Part shown: positions 1-11,902 of the stretch, in pieces
How the letters are laid out: each line of letters begins with the position of its first letter
How positions within the stretch are numbered: position 1 is the stretch's first letter
Assembly: GCA_036346395.1 (NCBI GenBank)
Contig: CM070609.1
Coordinates: 24,549,223-24,613,222, forward strand
Source of the DNA: Hsuehochloa calcarea
Lineage: Eukaryota; Streptophyta; Magnoliopsida; Poales; Poaceae
Length of the DNA stretch: 64,000 nt
Direction: 5' to 3'
The notes under the pieces: generated by a model
The model's database searches: none
What the model saw: only the letters and a program-made list of their open reading frames with translations
What the model was told of the DNA's origin: nothing
Program-made: the position numbers and the translations under genes

Positions 1-188
1 GAGATCGGGACAGGGACAGAGATAGGGACAGGTTCCGGGATGACAGAGACCGCCATGGTGATTATTACAGGCATAAGGAGCGTGAGTCCGGTCGTAATGA
101 AGACTGGGATAAGGGAAGATCATCTGGGAGACGTAGCAGGTCAAGGGATGTTGAACACTCAAAGCGGCGGCGGATGTCGCCCGAGTGA
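1..188 (+). CDS. C-terminal end of an RD/RS-rich nuclear protein (partial)
   Basis: Reading from base 3 gives an open frame to the TGA at 186-188. The 61 visible residues begin with alternating Asp-Arg dipeptides, pass through a charged stretch containing HKERESGRNEDWDKG, then an RS patch (GRRSRSRD), and end KRRRMSPE. Low-complexity RD/RS tails of this kind are typical of plant pre-mRNA splicing, 3'-processing or RNA-export proteins and usually act as nuclear-speckle and protein-interaction segments. No folded domain lies in the window, so the exact family cannot be named. The 5' part is outside the window. Coding sense and stop are clear; the functional class is inferred from composition only. 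Confidence 0.75.
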   Translation, partial: DRDRDRDRDRFRDDRDRHGDYYRHKERESGRNEDWDKGRSSGRRSRSRDVEHSKRRRMSPE

Positions 189-1616
189 TGTTGCTGGACG
201 GGGCTGTGTCTAGTGTAGGGGCATCGGCGATCCGAGGTGGCATCTTTTTTTCACATGCCAACTTGCAACTGTTTACTGCTTATAACTGCGGTGGATTTTA
301 ACTGCTTGTCTCTCCAGGGATCTGTTGTAGGATTAACTGAGATGTAAGTTCTGCTGAATCTATTCTTCTTTTCTTTTCAATGTAATTATTCTTTCATTTG
401 GTTGTATACCTGTATATAACTTCCTGATGTTAGATACTAGTGTATAGCAGCATATTCATGTAAACCATCATGTATACCAATATCTGTTTCTCGCCCTGAT
501 TGCTGTTGTGTATAATTATTTTTTCAATAATTCCTTTTGTAGCTTAAAGGCATTGTTCAAGCGAGGAATGTGACTTAGTTTTGTAACTTGTAATATGGTG
601 TTGTAGGAAACCTCCTTGTAATCCAATTGCTGAATATATGTATCCTCAAAAAGAAATTGTAAAGGCTCTTTTCCTGTACTCTGCAAATGTCATTGTTACC
701 AGTGGTGTTTATGCTCCGGAATTTTGATTAGTATTCCAGAGTTGGCCTTGAAATTAATGTAAGTTTGGTAAAAAGACTTAACTATATTGTTTTGGAACTT
801 GGAATTGCTTTTACCATCCCTTAGGTTATGGGGAAGATCCTATGACAATTAGCTGATCCTGCTATCAGCAGCAATGTCAAAGTACTTCCACAATGAGATA
901 TTGAACTCGTACTTGTAGAAGGGCACAAACTTAAACTAGATAGCATTGCATGAAAAAAAAGTCGCGACCAAAATGGTACAATAAATTGAGTACAAAACTG
1001 GAGCAGTCTTGAGGTAACAAATTCTACATCTCATGTAACTTAAAATTTCATGGCGTGAAGTCTAGTACTCTAGTATTCAATATTTCAATCAAGTGTGTAG
1101 AAGGCTAATTGCTAGCATAAATCAAACTAAAGTTGAGTTAACTTTAGTTTTACACAACTGGACTTAACTTTACACAATGAAAGATGAAGATTTGCCGAAT
1201 GCAAAGAAAATCTTCAACAGTTAAAAGAAACATTGTCAATGTGAATCTTAATATAGTATGCTATGTTCCGGCAGCTGGACTTGGTACTTATCAATATAAT
1301 GATTTCCATGTTATAGCTGTGCTGAGCCTGGCTAGGTTGCTGCTCAATGAGTGTGTAGATAATTATCATATTTAAATGCATTCTTGAGTATACTGACAAC
1401 TCATTACATTTCATTAGGAATTGACACTTTCATGGTTAGTTGTATTTCTAGACACCCTGCTTGTAGCCAAGGAAAAGTTTGTGACTTGTCCATATAGGTT
1501 TATTATATCAGTATACTTCTTTGCATTGAAGTAAATTTTGTAGCAGGAAAAACTTTGTTTTCCATCACTTTATAAAGTTTGTTGAAGGCAGCTAGAGGCA
1601 CTATCAATCTAGATGT
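189..1616 (+). other. 3' UTR and downstream non-coding DNA of the RD/RS gene
   Basis: After the TGA the sequence turns AT-rich and has no sustained coding frame. The first 400-500 bases are probably 3' UTR, possibly with a spliced segment (an acceptor-like TCTCCAG near 316). Several AATATA/AATAAA-like words occur but I cannot choose a poly(A) site. The short frames here show no recognisable protein. Confidence 0.4.
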
Positions 1617-1622
1617 ATAAAG

Positions 1623-1797
1623 CATAGTTACCAGAAACGCGGTTCATCCGAATCACGGCATGGGATTCGGGTTCGTAGTTCGCCGCTTTTTCTTCCAATT
1701 TCTACTGCGAACACGAACCTGTACCCTAAACTGGTTCGGGTTCGATGAATCCGGGTCGCGATTCGCGGGGTTTTATAGCAAACCCGGTAACTGTGGC
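1623..1797. mobile_element. MITE-like element with imperfect TIRs and ATAAAG target duplications
   Basis: A 175-bp segment starts CATAGTTACC and ends GGTAACTGTGGC, so the ends are imperfect inverted repeats around GTTACC. The 6-bp word ATAAAG lies directly outside both ends (1617-1622 and 1798-1803), as expected of a target-site duplication. Internally, GGTTC.../...GAACC words are arranged as inverted repeats, giving a foldback layout. It has no coding capacity. The superfamily cannot be assigned from such short, divergent ends. Confidence 0.55.
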
Positions 1798-1803
1798 ATA
1801 AAG

Positions 1804-4800
1804 TGCTGTTGCCAATAAATTGCTTGCATATGTAGTCTAGTGAGAAACATATATGTTTTGTCTAAGAAACCCCTAAAACATTGCAGCTTTCTTTTCTGCA
1901 TACATCCTCTTATGTACTTGTTAATTGATAATATCAAACTAAACATGATTGTGTTATGACATTGGTGACTACTAGTCCCCATTAATAGGCGATCTATACA
2001 TACATTGATTTCCTATTTTAGGAAATTGTTTGCTAACTATAGGTTTCTGAGGCAGTTTGTATTTAAGTAATCTGATTTCAGTTTTGAGACTTGCTTTGGT
2101 AGCTCACTAGTGGATGAATAAATAACATCAAACTGTTTTTAGTTGTATGAGCTGTTATGTTTTCTATCTACTTAAATAATCTTTTGTGTGGTTTGATGTC
2201 AATATGTTTGTTTTGGCTGTTATGAGTTGGTATATGTTTTCAATCCATTTATATCATCCTTTTTGTAGTATGCTTGTTCCTAATTTTGTGATTTTTTAAC
2301 TGCAAGTCTGTATCTTTCACTACATTGTCATGCTATGAGTAGTGTTACCCTCTTATTTCTTTTCTCCTGCATGTTCATCTGTTGGTTTTGTGGTATAAGT
2401 AGAGTCCGGTTGGCCTTCATTGACTGTTGTTTATAGTAAATAATAGTATGTTCTGGATTATGGTTGGATAAATTTGTTTAATCATTTGATGTTTAGGTAC
2501 TTTCTTAGTGTTGAAATGAAAATTTTCCAGATAAAAAATATGTTTTTTGTTTCGAAATTTGCATAAAGACCAATGGTTCTTATTTAAATAAAAAAACAAA
2601 TCCATAGATGGACCACCATTAGTTCCATAACAGCAAATGTTTGTGGACATCTACCATGTATTCTTAACTTATCTCAAGTTTGAGAAATGTTGTACCATTC
2701 GTAGGATGCAAAGTCTTTATTTTTATCTATTTGGCATTGATCGCTTGATATAGTGTATATCATCTTGACTTGGAACACCATTAGTTTCACTAAGCTTTAT
2801 TGAATGAGGTACGGAAAAACAGTAGTGTGAAGTGCAGAAAATGGTTACTGCAAGAATAAGTAATTGTCGATTAATTGTTCCTCATGTAGAGCATAAATGC
2901 CTTGTTCTAATGTAATTTTTAAGGCCAAATGCCAACCAGCTTGATTTGCGCTGTCTTCAGAAATAATTTGCAGGCTCCTGTTTTTGTTCCCAGTAGTTTC
3001 TATTGACTGAAACCCGCAGCTGGGTACATTGCATGGACTGCATTTGGGTTGTCTGTTAGTTTTACCCAAGTTCTAGACTTCTAGAATTCTTCCGGTTGAT
3101 GTCAAGAGATTTATATGTGTTAGTGTGTGCGCTATATCATCCAAGCTCCTTAAGAACCTAATGTTACCATACATGAATATTCTTATTGGATTAATATCAG
3201 GCGAGGGGGATGATACAAAAGTTTCCCTTATATTGTTATTTCCTTATGTATTGCAATGCCTACCTGTATGGCCGTATCAGGAATGTAATGCTTGAAACTT
3301 ATAGTTAAGGTTGCATGCAATACTGTGGTGCAAACCTTATTTTTAGATAATTTGTCAGAAAATGTGTTGTTGGTATGTTTTTCATAATGTACTCTTTTGC
3401 CTGTTAACTTTTCTATGTATTAGGTTTCGTATGTAACATTGAGTAGAATCTCTTGTTGATACACTGTTACTTATGCTTTAAAGAATTAAAGATAGTTCTT
3501 ACTAAAGTAGTATTAGGATTTAGGAGCGTTGCTGTACTATCGTGTTCTGGTGTTATTTCTTTACCTATTTTTGTTCCTTTGCGGCTACCGAGTACTGACT
3601 TTTGTTCTCTTGTTTTCAGCCATAAAAGCAGTTGGAAGAAGGCTAGCTATGATTTCAGCTTCCTCGGATACAAGATGTAGCTGCTGCCCGCGGCCCGCCT
3701 GCCCCTACCTTTTTTAATATAGTAGTCGAGTGGCATAATAATGCCATAAAAACTGTCAATGTCTTGTGATTCCCCTAAGTCCCCTTTGCTTTGTTTACTT
3801 TGGGGAGGAAAGAACAGTGAGACTGTACTATTACTCTCTATTAGGATGATCAACTGGTCTGTATTATGACTTTGCTTTATTCACCTTTCCCTCCTGCTGG
3901 TGGTGGACAAATGATTCAACAATCAGCATTCGTGTGGCTCGTCGTTCCCTGTCGGTTGCTTGGCAGGTTTGATTAGATTTTGCTTGGTTTGATATGTACG
4001 GTTGTGTTGTACTAACTATGAATGCTTATTAGTATCTGACCGAAAGGTTTTGACCCAACCGTTGGGTGTTGTGCTTGTGGTTGTAGCGGCTTGTAACAGT
4101 AAGAATGTAAATAGGCAGGATTTGAATCTTGTTAGGTTTGTTAGAACATCAACCTCTGTATCCACTCTTTTTGGTAGACATGTTACATAAATGATTTTCC
4201 GTTCTTAATTAGAGTTATCTATGTTAATTTCTCCTATTAAAATCCATTATGTGAACATCTCTGCATGAGATTTTTTACATCTGAAGTGGACGTTTTGTTG
4301 ATGATACCGATATGGTGTGGAAACCTTGTTCTGCGTTGAGCAAGCAGTATGGTTCCTTACGTTCCTCCATATTTTTGCATTGGTTGGAAATGTTCGTCAT
4401 GGCGGCCAGGTGGGTCAGTAGGTGGTAGGCGTTGCTGCCTGCACTGTATGTTCATAATTATTTTTTCCCAACTTCCAATTAATGATTTGATACGATGTCT
4501 GAACTGACGAAGTGAACACGTTTTTGTTATCTATTGCAGGAGCTATCAGTTGTGTGCTTCTGCTTCTGACAAGCCAAACTTAGTGCATGAATTGAGACTG
4601 ACTTCAGACGCAATGACAAAACTGGGTAATTGCCCAAAATTGGAGAACAAAAGCCGGATTGCGAATACTGAGAATCTTTGGGTCGTTCAGACAAGCTGAA
4701 CCATCTGGTGTCCACTAAAATGGTACATGGTGACATCTACTAAGACGTCCAGACATATACTTCATACTTCATAACGTTACAGCAACAAGCTCAGAGGCAT

Positions 4801-4956
4801 CGTCGGCCAAATACAAGCATGGATCCTCTGCAATGTAAGACCAGAAGCGAGAACTGCCAGCTTGGATGCATAACACCAGCATTACACAGTGACCGCTCAG
4901 CGTCATAGGGCTGTTCCTTTGTGTAGTACATAGCACGGTCAGTGTTTCCAGCCAAG
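1804..4956. other. Non-coding region between convergent genes
   Basis: AT-rich DNA with only short, unconserved frames. At about 3620 an acceptor-like GTTTTCAG is followed by a short open stretch that could be an alternative terminal exon of the upstream gene, but nothing in it is recognisable. The 3' UTR of the minus-strand MPB2C-like gene should occupy the right part, up to 4956. Confidence 0.4.
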
Positions 4957-7023
4957 TTAGAGTACAGAAGCTTGGAGTCTTAATCTTGCCTCAGTTACTG
5001 CCTTCAGGAACTCTTCAGTAGGATTGTCTTTTACGGCTGCTAGAGCCGTGACGTAGGCTGACATTTCCTGCTCCATCTTCTCCGTGTCAATATCACCTAC
5101 CACGTCCTGCCTCGTATCAGATTGGAGGATCAACAAGTTAAACATCAGTCTTGGAGCAAAACATCTTTAGACAATTCCATTCGGGAGAAAAGAACAATCC
5201 ATTCATACTTTCTTCAAGCGAGGAGCACAAGAAAAATTATCGTGCTGAAGACTGAAAGGAAGTTGTAACAAGGAAAAGATCAGCTTACATCGAGTTGAAC
5301 TGGTTCACATTCCAAAGATGAATCGTCGGTTCTCTCCCTGGGATAAGGGGCTCGGTCATTCTCTGTTATTTTCCTAAATAATTTCATTAGAGCAGAGATT
5401 TCAACATCCATAGAGGCTACATCGACTTGGAGTTCTTCAACCTTTGTACTTGACACCTTTGCCTTCCATTCTAGCTTCTCCAGTACTGCTTGCTTCTCTG
5501 CCAACATAATCTACAGTAAATAACAGTCAATCAACAAGTAATTAGCAGTGCTGTTATAAAGAAGTGATTCTGTTTAGTACATATTAATTATGGCATGGAA
5601 ATAAAGGGTGTGAAGGTGGTTCCACATGATGCTTTACATTACACGGTTAGCAATCTATCTTGTGACACAAACAACATGAATACACAATTCAGAAGTAGCA
5701 AACTTCATATTCTCATAGATTGTTGGGCTTTTTTTTCCTTTCAAGTCTTATCAATTAACATTTTTAAAAATCAGAAAAGACACAGGCATCTTTAACATGG
5801 CACTGAAACACTGTGATGGAAACATATATTTCTAATCAAGTAGAAATATGCAAGTAGAAACCGATTCATGGTTGCATTTGTTGCACCCTTGGAACATCGG
5901 CATTGAATGCCGAGCAGCAGCATAGTTAGAACCTCAAATCAGCATATCATAGGTTTCTTTCTTCAGTGCAGTTCAACGCGAACCAATAATTGATGATAGG
6001 ACAGACTAACTAAAGTAGGATCATTACGGGCTTAGGAAAGACGATGTACATCTAAATATCTAATGGCATCATTTTCTGATTGACTGTTTTAAATAAGATG
6101 TTACTCGGGCTAATCACCTTTATCAAAACCATACAGCGTAAAAAAATGAGAGAAAATTTTTGTCCTCTAGATAATTAATTATAGTGCCCTATAGTCAGAG
6201 GTAATGCAACTGTAAGACACAAGTCATTCGCCATTCAGCAATAGCAATCTTCATTGGTGTCAAATTTTGATAGACAATAATGTGGTAGCTAGGTTGGTGT
6301 TTTCTTGAATGAATCAATGAAGGCACTGTGTTACTGGTTATGCATTAATAGTGCTTTAACGATGTAAAAATGCTGTGCAATACCAAACCTATCAACCAAA
6401 TCCAAATTCACCTTTGCACCATGCAACTCCGAACCAGTAGATTCGATCAGCGATTCCTTCTCAGAAAGTTGGCTTCTCAGTTCATCAACCGCAGCATTTG
6501 CCACACTAATCCGGTCAATCAAGTTCTCCGCGGACCTCAGAGCTTCATCTTTCTCAAGCAGTTTCCTTTGCAGGCCACTAAGCTGCTCTTGCAAAGCAGC
6601 GAGCTCTTCTCTCCCTTTCTGCGCCTGATCCAGCTGTTGCCGCTTCTTGGCCGGTGTGGTTCTGGTTGTCTTTACAACCTTGGGGTCAGAAACCTGGACA
6701 TGGAGATGTTGGTAGAGATTAACCACTAGTACAACAGTAACAGGCACACATTTTAGGTAAGTGCAGTGGGCACAATTCCCATCTTCAATTCACCAAAGCA
6801 TTGCCCGGTGTCCACTCACACCAGCTTTTGCACACAATGCAACACTCCTTGGCACCAAAAAAAGATTCAAACTTTGAACACACGAACTCACCATTTACCG
6901 AACAGAACAAAGAAGTGATTCCAAAAGCTAAAAAACTCATGGGAAAAAAGTCGCATAAATTTAAAGAAGGGATCAAGGAGAACTCACCTTCTTGGCCAGA
7001 TTCGGAGTCGCCGTGTGCGACAT
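4957..7023 (-). CDS. MPB2C: MPB2C-like microtubule-binding coiled-coil protein, four exons, about 229 aa
   Basis: Exons on the minus strand are 7023-6988, 6693-6412, 5510-5289 and 5106-4957; all joins are phase 0 with GT-AG introns of 294, 901 and 182 bp. The start is the ATG at 7023, because an upstream ATG at 7045 is out of phase with exon 2 and an in-frame TGA lies just before 7023. The protein begins MSHTATPNLAKK, has a long heptad-rich coiled coil (about residues 35-150, with REELAALQEQL, AEKQAVLEK and EISALMKLF) and an acidic C-terminal domain (VVGDIDTEKMEQEM; ending RLRLQASVL). The order matches plant MICROTUBULE BINDING PROTEIN 2C, which associates with cortical microtubules and binds viral movement proteins and KNOTTED-type homeodomain proteins. 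It is shorter than the Arabidopsis protein as I recall it (about 326 aa) and lacks the long N-terminal region. Other coiled-coil ROP-interactor families fit the C-terminus less well. Confidence 0.82.
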
Positions 7024-8661
7024 CGAACCCACCCTCCTGCATCAAGAGACACCGAAAGAACGGCTAAAACAACTTTGAAAAAAAAATCAAACGAATCCGA
7101 GGCAAAATGCAGATCGAGTGAAGCGAGACCTCGAGGAGGGCGCGGAGGCGGCGAGCCCGCCTCGGATCCTAGTCCTTGGGGTGGGGCCCACCGGCTTCTC
7201 GGCCATCTTCTCCGGCGGCGGCGAGAGGACGGCCTTCGGTGTTTGGGCTACGTGGGTGGTGGACCGGTTCTACCACGCACCGTCGTGGACCCGAGAAATG
7301 GCTGGATGCTAGTACCGCTACTGCACTACTAGTCGTCTACTGCTACTGCTACCACCTGGCTGGGTCGTGGACATGTGAGATGGTCAAGTAGTAGCACGCT
7401 AACACAAGGTCGACATCCAACATTCCGAAGCCTACGTATCGAGCACCTCAGGAATTATATTTCCGCACAAGATAATAATTGTGAAGGTGATGAACTACAG
7501 ATGTCTTGATTTGCTTTAAATTTTTGATAAAAAGTTAAATTTGATAAAAGTCGCTCAAGTCTCACGATCCTAACTACGAACTTGCAAGGTTCAAAATCAC
7601 ACGATCGCTGAACTGCTCGATAAGTAGTCATCAACTGTGCACGAATACTCGGATGACCTGATCACGAAGATCAACTCCTGCATACACCGAAGAAATACGC
7701 AAAAATAAGGTAAAAACGCAATCTGATGTATTGCAAATATGAATGAAATTGGTATTGATAAGTGGGATTTCGAAAATGATGTCACTGTTGTTCTCGCCGA
7801 ACAAGATGACAAAGTATAAAGTAGCAAATTTAAACTTCAATCAACAAAACCCAAATTTTGCTAAAGGGTGGCTGCTCCTATATGAGGAGGGTGGCCAGGA
7901 GGTGGAAACCCTAGGGTGGAGGTACTGTTCACATAGTAGTGGTATTGTTCACGTGAATAGTATATGCTCCCTAGGGTGGCCGACGAGTATATTGGTCAAA
8001 TCAGCCCATTCATTACATAGTCCATAGGCCAACAAGAGGTGACGTAGCACCAGGGCATATAGACGTAGTACGATAGTATGTAGAGGCAATGCGGCTCGTA
8101 GAAATAGAAATAACTCGGTCCAATTGGGGAATATAGCATTTCAGCAGCCGAAAGTCCTATTGGAGAAGATATAGTTGAAGTAGATAATGCAGTGCAGCGG
8201 GTCGAAGCAGTGGTTGCATCTGTAGGGTTGATGTCCTTATCAAATATATTCATAGCCCATTTGATACGTATATGAACTCTATAGGAAAGATTAAAGGATT
8301 GTTGCATTCACAATTTGTATTACTTACTCCCGGGTTTTGAATATATTGTTTTATAGAGTATCTAGTTAAATTTTCTTAATTTTGGCTACAAACATTGTTG
8401 CAAAGTTATATAAAAGTGAACAATCAAAGTGTTCTTGAAAAAAACAAAGTGTTCTCGAAAAAAGTGAACAAAACAAATAATTTAGTACTTGTTTGATGGT
8501 CTCCCTTGGCATCCATGAGCTCTGTTGGTTAGGTTCCCCCTCTATCCTCCCAATCCAACTCCAAATCCTCCCCCAATTTGCACCAAAACTTCTCAGGAGA
8601 AGTAGGTACAAATAAGCAAAAAAATATTTAAATTAGTCATATAAAAATAATGTTAGTAAAC
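7024..8661. other. MPB2C 5' flank and intergenic DNA
   Basis: The first ~250 bases upstream of the ATG are GC-rich, typical of a grass 5' UTR/promoter. The rest to 8661 is AT-rich. A frame at 7996-8307 (-) has no recognisable domain. A small direct duplication, 'caaagtgttct(t/c)gaaaaaa', is seen near 8425-8465. I see no gene here. Confidence 0.4.
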
Positions 8662-9357
8662 TGATGAGGATTAGAATATCTATGTATTACTTTAAAACAT
8701 AATGAAAGATCATATGTTTTCATGGTCGTAACCCTTAAAGCTAACGACCCAGTAGTCGTAAGGGTTCCAAAGGTTATATTATGGGTACCCTGGTCGGACG
8801 AGGTCTTATGCCTTAATCCCGACCAGGTAGCTTCTCGTAGGAGCTTTGAAATGACACTTGAATCCGATTCCAAGTATATTCCTTACTGTGTGACGAATGG
8901 AACACATGTCATATTTACTCCATACCACGCGACGTTTCATGATCCTAAGATACTGACAGCAACCACTATACGATTGAGTGTTTCACAGCGCCAACCGACG
9001 ATCAGTTATTGTTTCATTAACTGTAACTGACCCTCCGATCGGACGCGTCACCTCCAACAAGTGTCTTCTCTAGGAGTAACTGTCACTTATTCGATGGTTA
9101 TTTAAAGATGAAACACGGAGTAACAAGGACATCGAATTGAAGCATCACAATCGATATTACATTCATGTTTCAAATATGATTCAATAGCATAGCAAGCATT
9201 ACGCTCAGTGTAATTAGGATTAGTCCACCGCCTTGTCGAAGGCACCCCTGTAAAGAATCCAGTTCATAGTAATAAAGAGCAATCTCATTCTCTCCCAAGA
9301 ACTCTTTGTCATTTTCCTCTATTTTATTTCGTAAGATCGACGACTCAATCGTCGACA
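8662..9357 (+). repeat. 5' LTR of the outer Gypsy element
   Basis: Matches 25947-26638 throughout. It carries, near its left end, a GGTCGT/ACGACC hairpin motif (8724-8766) shared with other LTRs in the window. It ends GTCGACA just before the TGGCG box. Confidence 0.9.
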
Positions 9358-9376
9358 GCTGGCGTCATCCGTGGGG
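9358..9376 (+). promoter_or_regulatory. Primer-binding region of the outer Gypsy element
   Basis: Two bases after the LTR the sequence is TGGCGTCATCCGTGGGG; the nested relative has TGGCGCCGTCCGTGGGG at 19173. The first eight bases of the better-kept copy (TGGCGCCG) are complementary to the 3' end expected of plant tRNA-Asp. The remainder pairs less well, so tRNA identity is tentative. Confidence 0.5.
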
Positions 9377-9458
9377 AAAAAAGCATAGAGTTCTTGAAGA
9401 TCACTTCGCTCAAGCATTCCTCATTCACTCCCTTCGCTTCATCGTCGCTCATGCGAAT

Positions 9459-10235
9459 ATGGCAGGGACGTGGAATGAAGAGAACTGGTTCGACCTGACG
9501 GACTACTCCAACCTTGATATGGATGCATGCGTTCGCGCCATGGAAGAAAACGAGATGTCGTCATCATTCTCCTCCACTGGCTCGCCGCTCGCTGAGACCA
9601 GCGAGATCGACCGGATGGATGAGGATCCACCACCACCATCCCTGGCACTTCTAGGGGAACCAGTCGTTCCGACCAGTTTGGAACATCCGAATGCCTCTAC
9701 AAGCCCGGTTAATCCGACCGGCAAGAACGGCGACAGTAGCCCAACATCAGAGAATCAATGTGCTCTCGATGTTATCATGAGCGACCAGTATTCGCTAACG
9801 GCTCCTACGTATTCCGAGGGCCAACCGACGCTTGGTGAGAGTGTCAATAAAGTTACCATTACCACTGGTCAAAAGCCGAGTGGGGCTTATAAACCTCATC
9901 ATACAATCAGTAATCCACCGGACCAGGCTAAGTCCACCACAAATCTCACCTCAGGTGGTAATCTCCGACCGCTCCCCATCATGGAGGCTCCTTGTCGAAG
10001 CTCTGGAAGGCTCACCCTTAGCAACGACGAGAGCTCATCGGAAGATCACTGTTGGAGACACGAAGTTAATACAACCGGAGATACGAATCAAGTTCCCGTG
10101 CACAATCCTCCACAGCCTATCCCGCCACCACATATTGATGAAAATGATACAGATGCTCAAACACCACTTGCTGGAGGCAATCGAACTGAAGGTGTCGATA
10201 AGTTAATTCACCTTTTCCGACCTCACTGCATGTGA
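9459..10235 (+). pseudogene. gag-like N-terminal ORF of the outer Gypsy element
   Basis: The frame opens at an ATG (MAGTWNEENWFDLTDYSNLD) about 100 bp after the LTR and runs 258 codons to a TGA. It is acidic and Pro/Ser-rich without a folded motif, as at the N-terminus of Tat-type gag. The nested relative has the homologous but more broken start at 19265. Downstream reading continues in other frames to 10688, where an insert splits gag. Confidence 0.6.
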
Positions 10236-11509
10236 CAGGTCGGACAAGGCAAGACAGGTGGTTGGAAGGACATTCGACTCATCGAACACCCACTACTAGT
10301 TAGAATTCTCCAAGACCTTCGGTAACATATCAGAACCTGCAACGAGTTCATGACATTCTGAGTAATCTAGATCCTGCTCTGGCAGAGACTCCGTGTTACG
10401 TTCAACTTGTTGGACAGGTGTTGGAGATCCTCCAACAAACCATGCAATATACAGAAATGTACCGGGAGAAAAGGAATTAGCAAAGTCAAACTATGACTTC
10501 TTCCCAGCGCTCCTTCCTCAGCAGGGACAACATGGTCGGACGAAGGACCGGACGATACCAAGACCCCCTCGTAGGTTCCAACCAGGGAATCACAAGGGAA
10601 GACGACTCTTCTCAGCACCCACTCCTCCTCGTCAAGAGGAACAATCTCTTGGTTCTGGCGACCTTCGACATCATATGAACCAAGCAGGTATAAGATCGAG
10701 GTGGCCGACTAGAGGGGGGTGAATAGGCGGTTTTAAAAATTCTTTCGCGCTAAAACCAATTGACAATGCGGAAGCTAATAACAAATTAGTTTTGCATAAT
10801 TAAAACCTAAATCAACTAGGCTCAACTAAGTGCACCAACAATATGACTACAAAACAATATGAGCAATCATACAATGATATATAAGCAATTCAAGCAAGAA
10901 TGTAAACCGCTCAAAGTAAAGCACAAGTAAAAACAAGATAGACACAATTATGTTTTACCGTGATGTTCGGAGACTTGTCGGTCTCTCCTAATCCATGTTA
11001 AGGTAAGCCCAACCACGTTGGATCGGCTCCACTAAATAAGCCAACACCTCCGAGGTAAGTCCAACCACTTAGACCGGTTCCAAACCGAACCAACACCTCG
11101 CTCCACTAGGGTTGCTCTTCCTCCACTCCGGAGATGGCGAGCACCAAACCACTCACAACACGCCGGGCCTTCTCACAAGCTTCTTGAGAAGATCACCGGG
11201 CACGACGCCTCCACGCCGTCAAAGTGTCGGCAAACACCAAGAGTAACAAGACTCAATGATCACTTGAACTAATTAAGTATCAAAGCTCAAGTGGATACAC
11301 AACCCACTACCTAAGGCAACACATGCACTTAAGGTTTGCTCTCAAATCTCACTAAGTGCAACACATGCACAAAAGAGAAGAAACTCTTACTCTTAGCTCA
11401 AGAATGAGTATAACACTCAACAATAGCACCAGCAATCTTTCCCAACCGGCCAAGGTGGATATATATAGCCCACACACAAAAACTAGCCATTGCGAGAAGA
11501 TTCCCTCAA

Positions 11510-11892
11510 ATCAAGATAGGGCCGGTCTGACCGCCAACTAATGGCCAGTCGGACCGCCGTGCCTCCAACGGCTATAAATCTAACCGTTGGGCCTTCGGCC
11601 GGTCATACCGCCATGTAATGGCCGGTTTGATTGCAGCCAAATCGGTCAGACCACCGCAGCTGGCCGGTCCGACCGCCCGATGGAAATTTGGCTAAGTCCC
11701 AAAATGGACGCTCTCTGGAATAAACGTTCCGCACGAACCCCGGAACTTCCTCACATCGGAAGTTCCGTTTTCACAACGGCGGAACTTCCAGACAAAGAAT
11801 CAACACAGAGGGAAATCGGTCCGACCGCCCAACACATGGTGGTTCGACCGATTAGCCACCGGTCAGACCGGTCCACACAGGCGGTCTGACCG
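11510..11892. repeat. Cluster of CGGTCNGACCG palindromes
   Basis: At least eight variants of an 11-bp palindrome (CGGTC-N-GACCG, such as CGGTCTGACCG and CGGTCCGACCG) recur every 20-40 bases, usually preceded by GGC. The same motif forms a tighter array at 53008-53124. It yields spurious Arg/Pro/Asp-rich frames on both strands. Confidence 0.8.
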
Positions 11893-11902
11893 CCAGACCA
11901 CA

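Noticed and set aside
3453..3717. Possible alternative terminal exon after an acceptor-like GTTTTCAG
   Set aside because: Short, no recognisable motif, no supporting donor or poly(A) context.
6370..6729. 119-codon plus-strand frame
   Set aside because: Complement of MPB2C-like exon 2, whose coiled coil and splice sites are clear on the minus strand.
7996..8307. 103-codon minus-strand frame, considered as an organelle-derived piece
   Set aside because: I could match it to no plastid or mitochondrial gene and it has no domain; composition alone is not evidence.
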